Below are positions 11,215 to 22,758 of a stretch of 64,000 bases of DNA, in pieces; within the stretch, counting starts at the first letter, position 1; the number at the start of each line of letters is the position of its first letter. The notes under the pieces were generated by a model. The model saw nothing but the letters and a program-made list of their open reading frames with translations. It had not been told where the DNA came from and made no database searches. The DNA lies in contig NC_088300.1 of the NCBI RefSeq assembly GCF_032854445.1, positions 66,376,984-66,440,983 of the forward strand. Direction: 5' to 3'. The position numbers were made by a program, and so were the translations under genes. The DNA comes from Liolophura sinensis. Taxonomy: Eukaryota > Mollusca > Polyplacophora > Chitonida > Chitonidae.

Positions 11215-13359
11215 TTAGCAAAACCATCGTTTCTCTGTTTGTGAGTGAAGCGGTGAAAACTCGAAAGGAGAATGTCTCTCGAGATTGTCTGTGACGTCTA
11301 TCAGCTGATGGACTAACTCCTGAACAGTTGGCCTGTATTCCGGATACTGATGAAGACATGGTAAAGCAATGTTTTTTATAGGGTCAAGGGGCACGATTTT
11401 TGCAATACTATACAATATCTTTCCAAGACTGTAGACGTCCGAAGCTGGGGAGGTATGCTTTAGGCGTCTCACTTCCGGCGCCAAATGAGTAAACTGCTGC
11501 ATGTAGTCGGATGAGCCGTAGAACACACGGCCCGTTTTGTAAGACGCCAAACCCATGTCAATAAACTTCAGCTGGCATTCCTCTTCGTCCCGACAGTCGA
11601 CCAGTATGTTGTCCTTTTTAATATCGTTCATGAGGATACCTTTCCGGTGAAACATGTCGATTCCGATAACCATCTGAACGCAGAGGTTCAGCCAACACGT
11701 CTGGGACAGTCGCAAGGGTTTGTCTTCCAGCAGATTGTGAAGGCTCATTCCTTGACCGAAAAATTCCTGCACGAGCGCGAAGCGTTGAGGGGAAGCCACG
11801 TGCAAGACGCCATAGAAGTAGGGGATGAATCCAGTGTTCAGCAAATGCATAAGTATTCTCGCCTCTTCCAGAATTTCTATTGGTTTTGTCACACCTTTCG
11901 GAGAGAAATCTTTCACGACGACCTGATACACGGCTCTTTTTGTGAATAAGTCCGCCAGGTACACGCTTCCGAATGAGCCTTCTCCAACCTTCACAGCACC
12001 CTGCTGGTTTACATGGAACACCAAATCACTCGCAGGCACCGATGCCACTTTTATTACGCTTATGTCCTTCTTGTCTTCTTCCGCTGACCAAAATTTTTTC
12101 TCCTTAGGTCTAATCTGACGTATGTGCGCATCATCCGGCTGTTGTGACAGAGGTTTCTGAAACTCTGTGACCTCTGCACGACTACAAGCAACATCTTCAA
12201 CAGCTGTGTTGTCTTGCGAAGAGGTGCGCTGTGTGTCATTCACCTTTCCCACATTGGATACTGGACATTCATAGTCTTCGGGAACAGAGTCCTGATAAGA
12301 AGATACTTTAAAGTCGACAGAGCCAGGCTTTGTTATCTCTGCATTTTTGATACATTCAAAGTTTTCCGCGGAAATTGGTGGAGAGGAATCAGACACTGTA
12401 ACACTTGAATCAGTACCTTTTTCAGACAAACTGTTATTCCGGATGTCGCAAAGATCTGACCAAAAGGTTAAACTCTTAGGTTGTTGGTCTATCACTTTCC
12501 CATTGTCGTTACATGTTTTGAAAGTATCGGACTCTTCCACCTTGCTTGGGTCCGAATACTGAAAAGGAAAGTCTTGCACCACGGAGAAAAGCATATCTTC
12601 CTTAGTACCGTTTTCGTATGGGAGCAATAGGTCTTGGGCGCACAGCAGTTCGTGGGGAAGCTCATTCACCTCGGAGAGACGGTTGTCCTTGTTATCCGGC
12701 AAAGACTGAGGGAAAATTAGCTCAACACTTGATAGAGATTCTTCTGTTGAGGTTATCGTGGAGAAACTGTTGGTGGCGTTGCTGGTTTTCAAGTCATCCT
12801 CATCGGAGCATCTTCCGACCCGTGAGTCTTCGAACCGACCACTTGCATCGTAGCACTTGGCTCCTACTGATAGCTCCTGAATGTCCGAAGAAAAAGAAAG
12901 AGAACCCGAAGAGCTTGGCACAGAAACTAATCCTGCCGACGATTGCTTCAGGTTTCCACGATGTTTTGATGTTTTGATTTCTGCTAACTTTAAGTAGCAG
13001 ATCCTCAGCTCCTTTGCAACATTCCGAAAAAAGTTTGCATTGTCTCTTTCTTTGTCGCCCGCGCTCCCCCCTGTGAAATACAACAAAACCTCGTCAGGTA
13101 CAAGTTGCCATTCTTCCAGTTTCTCTGGATTTTCGTTCGAAGTTGAACCAACAAGATTCGCTCTATAATTTCGGTTGATCAAATGCCCCGGGTCAAAGTC
13201 GCCACCTAAGGATTGATTCAGATCACCACTGCAGGATCTTGCGAGGTGTCTAGAAGATACTTCGATAGTCGATCCTTGGGCGCCGTGGGTAACGGCATTG
13301 GGCGTAGATCCAGAAGAGAGAGAAGATATGTGCGGTGGTCGCCTTAATCCATGCGACAT
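11215..13359 (-). CDS. Intronless protein with C-terminal protein-kinase-like domain
   Basis: A 714-residue single-exon frame. The start is well supported: an in-frame TGA lies immediately before the ATG. Residues 1-440 are Ser/Thr/Asp/Glu-rich and look disordered, with no domain I recognise. The kinase-like domain starts near 455: glycine loop GEGSFG (459-464), VVVK lysine (K483), an MND triad in place of HRD (577-579) followed by IKKDN (K581, N584), DMG in place of DFG (601-603), APE (627-629), helix-F Asp in SDVYSLG (641) and the Arg of YRP (676). Lysine, catalytic Asp, Asn and the metal-binding Asp are all present, so catalysis is plausible, but the His and Arg of HRD are replaced. That makes it an outlying kinase whose group I cannot name. 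The lack of introns, unlike the flanking genes, could mean retroposition or a lineage expansion. No substrate can be inferred. Confidence 0.88.
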   Translation of the reverse strand: MSHGLRRPPHISSLSSGSTPNAVTHGAQGSTIEVSSRHLARSCSGDLNQSLGGDFDPGHLINRNYRANLVGSTSNENPEKLEEWQLVPDEVLLYFTGGSAGDKERDNANFFRNVAKELRICYLKLAEIKTSKHRGNLKQSSAGLVSVPSSSGSLSFSSDIQELSVGAKCYDASGRFEDSRVGRCSDEDDLKTSNATNSFSTITSTEESLSSVELIFPQSLPDNKDNRLSEVNELPHELLCAQDLLLPYENGTKEDMLFSVVQDFPFQYSDPSKVEESDTFKTCNDNGKVIDQQPKSLTFWSDLCDIRNNSLSEKGTDSSVTVSDSSPPISAENFECIKNAEITKPGSVDFKVSSYQDSVPEDYECPVSNVGKVNDTQRTSSQDNTAVEDVACSRAEVTEFQKPLSQQPDDAHIRQIRPKEKKFWSAEEDKKDISVIKVASVPASDLVFHVNQQGAVKVGEGSFGSVYLADLFTKRAVYQVVVKDFSPKGVTKPIEILEEARILMHLLNTGFIPYFYGVLHVASPQRFALVQEFFGQGMSLHNLLEDKPLRLSQTCWLNLCVQMVIGIDMFHRKGILMNDIKKDNILVDCRDEEECQLKFIDMGLASYKTGRVFYGSSDYMQQFTHLAPEVRRLKHTSPASDVYSLGKILYSIAKIVPLDPIKNIALPCLHQYPEYRPTVQELVHQLIDVTDNLERHSPFEFSPLHSQTEKRWFC

Positions 13360-13708
13360 TCAGGAAACGAGGAAATGCGTCGGCTTAAATTTTAGGCTCT
13401 GAACATGGTCTGTCTGGTTGAAAATAGTCACATTTGTCGCCTCTACAACATCGTGGCTCCTCTGTCGGACAACATGTGAAATGTTCATGAGTTCCACTTG
13501 TGTTCATCGCAGTAGAGGTCTCCACATGATGCCTACATGTAAAACATAATGATTGTATACCTATATATAGAGAGAGAGGGAGTATATATCACTCTCACGC
13601 CTTGACTATGGTGACCATTATTGTTTTAATGTACACAAATGTCCATAGTTATTTTTTTTAACACAGCTAACGAATATAATACATATATCATAGACTACGC
13701 GTTGCAAT

Positions 13709-13846
13709 CCCAGGGGTCGTTTCACAAAGCGCACGTAACGTTACGTGCACTTCACTTCCATGGCCACCAGTGCTGTAAGTATTACGTCGTCATGGTAGTT
13801 ACGTGGACGTAGCGCTACGTTCGCTTTGTGAAACGTGCTTCTGGGG
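13709..13846. mobile_element. MITE-like element with terminal inverted repeats
   Basis: About 138 bp bounded by imperfect inverted repeats of about 38 bp. Both ends contain a perfect 14-bp core, CGTTTCACAAAGCG at 13718-13731 and its reverse complement at 13822-13835. Inside these lie near-palindromes ACGTAACGTTACGT and ACGTAGCGCTACGT. The outer ends read CCCAGGGG and CTGGGG. There is no coding capacity, and no clear target-site duplication is visible. Confidence 0.75.
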
Positions 13847-15776
13847 CCACTTTCACTAATAACTTTTTTGTGCTTTCCTCAGAAACGAATAATCTTATTG
13901 TCGCATTACTAACAGGCAACGTCATTTGTGTAGAAGGTATGAGAAATATGCATGTTTTGGCCCATGACCACATTTTAACTTCACGTCGTATTACCTTTTC
14001 TGGTGTATCAGAACATGTATGCAGACGTTGTATATTTATCGGTAATTAAAGTGTCAAATTAGTTTGAATACCTTTATTTAAAATTAAAATGTACATATGA
14101 GGAAATACTACCTTCTTTCCTCCCCAAAGAACAAGGCCATGAAAGTTCTTTTCAATTCGAGATGAGTAAATAAGTTGATGTTATACTGTTGGTTTTTCTT
14201 TACGCCATATTCAAAGCTGAGATCTTCTATAATCAGTTTAAGGACGGAGGCAAATCACAATCAAACGAGTAACAGCGAATTTAGCGCATTCATCTCATGA
14301 ATTTTACAAAAATCAAAATGATTACTCTCAAGCCAGTTGCAGTTAGTTTTCACTACAAGTCATTTTCATTTGGCATGTGGACTTCAAAACATGTGGCAGA
14401 TCGATCTATAAGGCTTAAAAATATACTGTGTGAAATATAAATTTATGTTCAGAATGGTTCAAGATTATTTGCTACTAATGAAAGCCATGTGTGCTGTGCA
14501 GTGATCTGCATACACCCACCGTATTTATATTCACCTAATCAATAGAAAAGAATAAGGCCTGTTTAGTCTACATTCCTGTTTTGTCTACAACCAAGCTTGG
14601 AGTAAAAGCGACTAACCTGTATAGAACTCTTCTCTGTGGTCAGGTGAATAGTGAAGGTTTTAAGCATTTTTTTTATCATAGTGTGTTCCGTTTGACACTT
14701 GACTGTATATTTCAAGTATTTTACAGCGTATTTTACTCCATGTATTGCCAGTACAGTTTCGCAAGATGTACACATATATTGTCTGTTCATGCTGACCAGT
14801 CTATGGCCTTTATAGTTTTCAAAGAGATGACCTAAAGCTGTGGGGACGGAAAATTATTGCTCGAAAATGATTCTGTCTATAAAGGCATTAGGCGACATTC
14901 CATTATGCCAAAGGCCTTGAGCAGTGAGCATCTATTATGACAAAAGAGTCGGACGTGTTGGTAGCATTACTTCCTAGCTGTGGCAGGGCCCTAGTTTCCC
15001 TGTACTCTATATTATATTATAACTGTTTGCGTGCTATGCGAGTATTAGCTTATTCCTCAGGGGTTTCAGTTATCAAGTTTTGCTACGACCTGACAAAGGG
15101 TTTCTTATCTTTCAAGTGTAGCTTCAAGTGTATTTTCACATTTCAAATGGAAAAACCAACCTCATTTCGGAAACCAAAACATATATGTAGCATCTAAGTG
15201 TGTCTCTGAAAAGACTAATCCTTCACATCTGATATTTTAAAAGAGATCAAAGCCTATGGAGATATGAAATATTTGGCAAATACGGTACTAACATTCTTAT
15301 CTTTATTTTGAGCAGAATACATGTTATGTCACACAATTTTGTCTGTGGACCCTTGTGTATCTGAAGCTACAATGTAGCTAAAGCCAACATTTGTCTCTCT
15401 CCTTTAAAGTTAATTCTGCATCCGTAGGCCTACACCCAAGATTAGTTACCGGTATTCAGTCTCCACCCAGAATTTTTGCATGCATTGTCAGAATACATTT
15501 CTTAATTTGTCATAATTTTCGTTGAAATCCTCCTAGTGGTTTGATTGTAAAAAATACATCTGTTGACCCATAAGTATAACTTACCAATAATCAGTATTTG
15601 TCAAATCCGTAACATTTCGAGATCGAGGTTTCCTCCAGCCTCTATATTGTTTCTTTGACGCCACCCCACACCTCCAGCAAAAATGTCTTTATACCCTCCA
15701 AAGCCAACTCTTAACAAGATTTCCCGACTTCAATTACCACAGTTGACAAGATTGTTTACTAGTTACCACGGATAAC

Positions 15777-15873
15777 GACGTCACAAGTGCCATTACATCA
15801 GAAGTGACATCACAATGTCATTGACGCGCAGCGCACAAATGACGTCAACTACGGAATGTTGTCAGTACGTCAC
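15777..15873. promoter_or_regulatory. Cluster of CRE/ATF-like sites
   Basis: A perfect TGACGTCA at 15840-15847 is flanked by GACGTCAC (15777-15784), a degenerate GTGACATCAC and ACGTCAC (15867-15873), all within 100 bp. CREB/ATF factors bind TGACGTCA. No transcript start can be assigned next to the cluster, so function is inferred from site density alone. Confidence 0.35.
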
Positions 15874-16805
15874 GACGGCATAAGCAATGATCGACTTGGC
15901 ATACATGTATAATGTGTACGTGTCTGAGACCACTTTTCATAACTCCGTATTTCCCTTTTTTCGTAAAAGACGTTGTCTACAGAATAGTACCAACAGGCAA
16001 AGTCATTTATGAGGAAAGTTAAGAGCGTGAATCCTGCTTCGTTTTTCTGGACACGGTAACATTCTGCTGTGGTCCGCCATTGTGCTCCGCGTCGCGGGGT
16101 AAACAAACTAGTCTGACTGAACCTTACCCACTTTCGATACAAATGTTCGCCATTTCTACTCACCATTTTACTGCTGATCTGAAATGATCAGTATTATATA
16201 ATATAATACTGATACTTATAATACTTATAATATTTGAAATGCAAATACCACAATGCGAATACCACAACAACATAGTTTTGTACACAATAAAAAAGAATGT
16301 TGCTCTCTTTTCGTTATCTTTCACACGTGCATGTTTGTCACAAATTACGACGTACAATAAGGAATCCATTCAAAGAACATGTGTGTGTCAATGGAGGTCT
16401 CAACGATTTCATTCCATGCCATTTGTAGCAAATAATTTGCTCTATTGGTGATAAAATTTAATATTAATTGGCCTTTGCAACGGTGAGATCTGCTCGGTTG
16501 TGAAACCCCTCTACTTTATTTTCCGTGAATTTTCGGGAATAATGTCATCGATCAACCTGCATGTTTTGACAGCGATCATTCTTGACGTCACTACTGAAGA
16601 CTTAGGATATGATGCATGTCTGATAAATTTAATGATAATATTTATGAATATATTAAAAATATCCCCCACACCCCTAAGCGGACCAGTGCCACTTTGAACT
16701 CACAGGTTCACGTGACGTTCAGGCCGGAGTTCAGCCTAAACGTTTCAAATCTAACATTCTGTTACTGCCACTGGTCAACCGAAAAGATACTAAAAGGCTT
16801 AATTA

Positions 16806-16975
16806 CAGCATAGGAAGTAATCTGGAGCGGTGACGACAGTTTGATAACTGGCAAATGGTCACATTTACGGCCTCATGTCAATTTTCCTCAGCTATGATTT
16901 TATTCTAACTGTTAAACGCTTAAATGGTAGAAAATTACACGCCCTCTTGCACCATTCCTTAAGCAGAATTAAGTA
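16806..16975 (-). repeat. Dispersed repeat family 4 copy
   Basis: The reverse complement of this stretch matches 42478-42655 in order: a CTTAAG-N-GGTG block, GGGCGTGTAATTT, a TTTAAGC block and GTGACCATTTG-CAG-TATCA-ACTGTCGTC. It is non-coding and non-autonomous. Confidence 0.65.
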
Positions 16976-17904
16976 AAAAAAATTGTCATTAAGGACTTCA
17001 GAATTGATATCCCGACATACATCTTTTGGCAAAATTCATACACTCATAAACCACCCCAACAAAGCACACAGACTGAAATAATGGTGGTTACTTGACAAAG
17101 ATAACGGTCCATGGATGAGTTTTCTTCTGGATGTCCAGTAAAAAAAAATTTCGAAAATCCACGCAGGCACGAATCCATGCAAATCACATCCAAATCACAC
17201 CCGAAGTCACGCAAGAGACATCAGTATAATTATAGATGTCGTATCCCTCCGACCCAGTAATTCTGGGAAATGGGTGTGGAGAACGTTATTTCTACTCGTC
17301 TGGGATGTTTTGTATACCAAACAGAGCGTCTTAAAGTATATTTATGCCGACATATAGAATCTATTCATTTAGGATGACGGTGATGCGTGATGTTTCATAA
17401 TATCTAGAATATCTCTAAGCCTCCAAGCCTCCCAGCCTCCCGCGCTATCTAAGGATCATAATTAACATATGCATATGCGCACTGGAATGGAAATTCCACA
17501 TTCGCATCAAAGGCCCTATATCCTAATAACAGGTGTCAGCAAAATTTTGAATAATTCATAAGCAATTTTGGTGAAGATAGCTTCACAAACGACAAATATC
17601 TCCCAAACCAGAGACTCTTATATATACACACTAAGAACTCTGGAATGAATTAAGCCATTCAGAAGCAAATTCAACATGCATTCAACATGTATCTGAAAAC
17701 ATCTGTGCTTTTGAAATTATGGTTGAAACCTACTGGAGATATATGTTCACAACTCTGTAAAATGTCCCCCAACTGACCTTCACCCAGGCCTGGTTCTTTT
17801 GCAATGTTTTCTGTATTATATGACGACACATGCAGCATTTTTAGCAATTCTAGAGCAGCGGGGCCCAATAAAGTTCAAATAAAACAGCATTTTGAAACCT
17901 AATA

Positions 17905-18000
17905 CTTCTTAAGTCGTGGTCCTAGGGGGCGCATATATGTTGCCATGTTTTTTTAGCACTTATATGAACATGTAGCTAGAATAAAGCCGTTATAGCTAGG
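17905..18000 (+). repeat. Dispersed repeat family 4, partial copy
   Basis: Carries CTTAAGTCGTGGTCCTAGGG, GGGCGCATATATG and a 'TAGCACTTATAT...AACA...AATAAAGCCGTTATAG' series parallel to 42478-42575. It lacks the distal half present in the other copies. Confidence 0.6.
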
Positions 18001-18009
18001 GTGGTGAAT

Positions 18010-18285
18010 TTCTTCACAGATGATAGAGCGTCCGCTTCGGGAGTGGTAGACCCAGGGTCAATCCTGAGCCGGGTCATACGTAAGATCCTAAAAAAGAAGT
18101 TGTAGCTTACTTGCTTGGCGTTCAGCATTAAGGGGATAGTGCAACGACTGGTTGACCCGAATCAGTATAATGGCTCGGATGGATCAGCTTACTTGCCTTC
18201 GGTAAGGCATCTCAGTAAAGTAGCTCTAGATCAAAGAGCTGTGGAAATCCGTCGTGTAACAAGGAGGCACATTACATTCAAAGGC
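18010..18285 (+). repeat. SINE family 2 copy, 3'-truncated
   Basis: Its tRNA-derived head is well preserved (GATAGAGCGTCCGCTTCGGG as A-box side, GGGTCAATCC as B box). The body has CTTGCCTTCGGTAAGGC and CAAGGAGGCACATTACAT. The CGTTAAACCCC/CACTCA tail is missing. Confidence 0.8.
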
Positions 18286-18480
18286 GTAGCGTGGAGTCTA
18301 AGCCTGTCCTAATTGCGGCATCATATAGGGGCCACGTCATTTCTTCTGTCAGTGTTCATGAAATTTCAAGGCAGCAAACCTGCGGTGCTCATTCGATGGC
18401 GTATCATCGGTCGCCAATATCCAGTTTAAGTACAGAAGAATCCACGAGAAACACACATTCTGTAGGCAAAATACTTCAGC

Positions 18481-18486
18481 TTTATT
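18481..18486 (-). terminator. SRF: Candidate distal poly(A) signal of SRF
   Basis: The minus strand reads GTATGAATAAAGC here, a canonical AATAAA. It is the last such signal before sequence composition changes and a SINE appears at 18285. Confidence 0.4.
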
Positions 18487-19892
18487 CATACACGACTGTA
18501 CAAAACGATGGTAACAAACAGATCACATGATTCTGGATGAAAAGATATAACATGATGGGCGCAAACTTGAAACATATCTAACGGATATGGACGTGACATA
18601 TATGCAGCGAACGCATACAAACATTTTCACGTTCAATTGTTGTCACATGAACGATCAGTATGGCTTTATAGTTATGCTCAATTAACAACTCCAATGAGGA
18701 ATATAAATTTAATTTCCACATCTCTGACATAATATGGCAACACTGGTATTTTACTGTAGGTTGGCAAAGAGCGAACACAAATAACAGCACACCAAGACAC
18801 ATGTTCAAATGATCACTGACAACTTCAAAAATTTCACGATATCAAAAATGTGAAAAAAGGATCCACTAAGAAATTTTACAGTCTTATCCATCTTAATTCA
18901 AAAATCTCAATGGTCGGTCCACATGCTTACTTTGATCACTCATCAAAGATTTCTTCCAAAATTTCACTTACAATTTCACGTGTGTCAAATAACTCCTTAC
19001 TATGGTATTTAAATACAACTGTATAGGTTACAAGACTAAAAGCATGTAAATTTGTGCTAGAATAATTAAATTTTGACACAAAATTGTACATATATATATA
19101 CCTGTAAATACACACACACTGAAGACTATTAAGTTACCTCAGTAAACCAATGAAAATGCTCTCACTTGTTGAATAGGCTTGAACACCTAAAATCTGGGAG
19201 ACTGGAGAATCTTAAAGCATTACTGCCAAGACTTTCGTTGTAATTACACATAATCCACATAATTAAGTACAAGAAACATAAAAAGACATCAAAATTTACA
19301 AGATATGGTTTCCCAATTCAATTATGAAACAGTGCCTTAGAGAAGCAATAACTGATCCACAGCATTTCAATTATCTGTACATAAAATGTATATTAACAGC
19401 TGTGAAAACAGAGATGGTATACACCAGGTTTCCAGACCAGCCATTTAATATGTATGTATTTTTACATCACGATCTTGTCAATTGTCATCATCATCAATTT
19501 ACATCATCAACTTGATACAATATCAACTTAGAATGCGTTTACATTCACCGAATCTGCCGTCTATAGGTCTGTGGTTAATTTGCAACGATGTAATTAAATT
19601 GTAATTTTTGTAAACCTGTGCAAAGCAGCTATCATGTCTGACCCCGTTCCACTGTAATGATACTTGTACAAAGGTTTTTTTACAAAGCAGATGATTCAAA
19701 ACTGAATCTGCCTTCAAAAGGCAGTACAAGTGCATGTTTACAGGGCTTTCATTGTTTTTTTCTTGCAGGAACAAGGGAGTGATCGGGTTTCTGAATCGAA
19801 ACTGCACAAGAATATCAACTCAGTCTCTTAGGTCAGTACAAGCCAGAGGATGTAGAAATACAGCTTGATCTCTTGCAAGCATTTCTTGTTAA

Positions 19893-20100
19893 TGCATCAA
19901 TACAGAACACCACATGTATGTGATATGTGTCACATATCAGTAAATGTTTCAGTCTTGACCCATACAGACATGAGTCAGTACATTGTGTGCTCAATGCTTT
20001 GTTGCATCAATACAGAACACCACTGTATGTGATATGTGTCACATATCAGTAAATGTTTCAGTCTTGATCCATACTGACATGAGTCAGTACATCATGTATG
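19893..20100. repeat. Tandem duplication (~105-110 bp unit) in probable SRF 3' UTR
   Basis: Two adjacent copies starting GCATCAATACAGAACACCAC and ending ACATGAGTCAGTACAT, separated by a short variable part. Each contains GATATGTGTCACATATC, a perfect 8-bp inverted repeat around one base, which would form a tight hairpin in RNA. Confidence 0.8.
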
Positions 20101-21788
20101 CACAACACTGTATAAAACAAGCTACACTAAAATAAATAAATAAACTGTACAATATATACATGTAAAATACAAGTGCTGGGTCTGTGCTGAAAACTGAAAC
20201 TTGCCATAGCAGCTACACTGTACACAGGAGATCGTTCACTACCATTTGCTACTGGCTAGCATCTGAAGAAGGTGAAAACAAGACCTTTCTACAGCCATCA
20301 GAGTGTTTAACTTACAGATTTCAAAAGCTCCATTAACTGGTTACTTTATTTAAAGCTGTCCATCTTGGCACCAGGCCTCAAACATTTCAGTGGATAGTAC
20401 CATATTTTTATTTTCTTTAAAATTATCTGTAAAACAAGCTAAAACAAGTTTTGTTATAACAACAAAGAGAGGCAAAGAGAGCAAACGTCAACATTATATG
20501 GCTGAAAGAGCCTGATTAGAGAACCTTTCCCTGCTTTTGTTGTCATGGAGTTGCTGTTCATTTTCTATTTTTACTGTAAGCATAGTTGTACAAAACAAAA
20601 AACATCAGAATATAATTTTTATATATTCCTGCCATAATGATAGACTGTTGCTGTATAGTACTAATATCTCAATAAAGGAAAAATCCTTGATTCTGATTGA
20701 CTGACAGAAGCGACAGATGATCCAATGTTCAAGCTGCATATGTAGTAACACCAGAAGTCAATTACCAAGAAGTATCCAACTTCCCTATACCTAGTCTCCA
20801 CGTCATTTTACACTTTAATTCCATCTCTAACAGATTATGTGACATATCTGGGCATGCATGTATTTATTTTATTTCTCTATTGCGCAGCTAACATTTGAGT
20901 AACAGCTGATGCATGGTGGGATCCAAACGCAGTTGTGTTGAAATAGACTTTAAAAAATTACAACAATGTCTTTGATAGTAATGGTTTTAGAGTTGCTTGG
21001 AAAAATAGAAAACAGTCAGTGGGTTTATAACTGCATACCAACAATGATTATCAAATTGTAGTTTTTAAATGCGGAGTTCAAGGTGTGGCCAGTCCCTGTA
21101 GCAGCCGGTTACAATTAGATTTCCCATAATTCAGTTCACAGCTTCTACCCCAGAGTTTGGCATAATTCTCTACCAGGTGGAGCAAGCTTAACAAGTGTAC
21201 TGTGCCATGGAGACTAGTTATAGGGAAATGGCATACTTCTAGGTAATGGACTTCTGCTAACACTCTAGTACATAGGACACACTGGGATGTAATGTACAGT
21301 TACAGCGATTCAACTTATGAATCAGGAGTCCCATGACAGCCAATCAAAATACTACCATTTTCTCTGATAAAAATAAGTACAATCAATACAAATCCTTGAA
21401 TTCCAGATGTCATAATAATGTATCATTATGACAATGTTTGTTATCTAGTTACACAATTTATCATATGCATGCATGTTTGTGGATGAAGTACAGCTCCCTA
21501 GATTTTAACAATATTGTCATGCGAAGCCTTATTAACATTCAACAATAGAGTTAATATTGCAGCATGTGCTAATTTGCTAATACAAAATCATGATATAGGT
21601 CAAATTAATTCTGAATTCCAGTTTTGTAGGTCTTAAATACAAACCAAATCATCAAGATACTTTGTTAAATACATTTTTTCTTTCCAATATTATGCTATTT
21701 GCCTATATAAAATACTGATTATTTCAGTAAATAAACAAAACAAACAATGTGAGAATAGAGGTGAAGGAAGATTTTTGCGTCTCATTCT

Positions 21789-22000
21789 CTAATGCAGTAC
21801 AAGTGCAGAAACAATATGTATTTATTTATATCTGAAGACAGCTCTGAAGAAAACATCATAAAATCCCATCAAGGCCTAGGCTTAAATCAAAGACTGTGAC
21901 TCTAATGCAGTACAAGAACTGAAACAATGTACATTTAATTATATTTGAAGACATGTCTCAGGGAAAAAACATAAAATTCCATCAAAGACTGGGGTTAAAA
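21789..22000. repeat. Tandem duplication (~112 bp unit), diverged
   Basis: Two copies beginning TCTAATGCAGTACAAG, with shared GAAACAAT, ATATTTGAAGACA-like and CATAAAATTCCATCAA-like blocks, in the probable SRF 3' UTR. They are more diverged than the duplication at 19893-20100. Confidence 0.7.
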
Positions 22001-22671
22001 AGGGAGCATCTTAATTAGCAGTTTTGAATAAATCACCAGAAAAGTAGAAGATTTTATATTTTTGTTAAAATTTAAGAAAAAACATCCAAAAAGACAGGAC
22101 AAATGATAGTCAAGACAAGTAGATATATGAGCTATACTTGATTCCTCTTACAAATATTTCGCCGTGTACAAGCTGAGTTAATGTTATTAGTCACCAGGCA
22201 GTAACATCCATGCATGACAGCCAGATGACTTGTGGAAGTTCATGATATGTTAAATGCAAGACCTTTTCACATGTTACTGCATTGTTACATAAAAAAATAC
22301 AATATATCCTCTGTTAACAGCACCCTTAACAACTCCCTGATAGGCAATGTAAAACTTACTATCTCTGAAAACACAACTGAACAATTAAAGATATGGGCTA
22401 GAGATGGGGCAGTATGTGGAGTAAGCTTGTGCCTTATGAAAGCGCCATCATACATGCATAATGTATTTTACATATCTATCCAAGGGAAATTACTCTTTCA
22501 GTCCAGCTGTAAGAGTTGTCTTTCCCTCGACAGCACTATTTTTGAAACGACCCAATGTGTATTTTACCACACGTTGTGACAACCGAGACAAAATTCAGTC
22601 CAGCAGAATCAGGTTTGACCAGCAAGAAAAGAGTGTAGAAATAGTATCGATGAAGTGTTCCTCTCAACATT

Positions 22672-22758
22672 TCATTTTCTCGACTTCTTAGCCACTGATG
22701 GTTGTGAGAGTTCACCAATCGTTGTCGTTGCATCTCCAGTCTGTGATATCTGTAATAC
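22672..22758 (-). CDS. SRF: SRF terminal coding exon 8
   Basis: 87 nt including TGA. Acceptor TAATTCTTCCAG. Encodes VLQISQTGDATTTIGELSQP then SVAKKSRK-stop in phase 0. Two further AGs spaced 9 nt apart inside the start of the exon could trim three or six residues in frame (NAGNAG-like). Confidence 0.85.
   Translation of the reverse strand, partial: VLQISQTGDATTTIGELSQPSVAKKSRK

Larger units (their letters stand above)
13380..18455. other. Intergenic region with MITE, CRE-like cluster and dispersed repeats
   Basis: Between the kinase-like start codon and the probable end of SRF transcription I see no convincing exon. It holds the MITE at 13709-13846, a CRE-like cluster at 15777-15873, dispersed repeat family 4 (16806-16975 and 17905-18000) and a truncated SINE (18010-18285). 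The first few hundred bases would include the kinase-like promoter. No clear TATA box stands out there. Confidence 0.5.
18456..22671 (-). other. SRF: Probable long 3' UTR of SRF
   Basis: 4.2 kb of AT-rich sequence downstream of the SRF stop codon, without convincing exons and, unlike the rest of the window, without any SINE copy. That pattern fits a long 3' UTR ending near the AATAAA at 18481-18486 (minus strand). Several earlier AATAAA-type signals (for example near 20345 and 20870) could give shorter forms. It contains two tandem duplications, at 19893-20100 and 21789-22000. Its extent is inferred, not shown. Confidence 0.5.

Noticed and set aside
12618-12977. 119-codon plus-strand frame inside the kinase-like gene
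   Set aside because: Antisense shadow with no splice or start support; the opposite strand holds a 714-codon frame.
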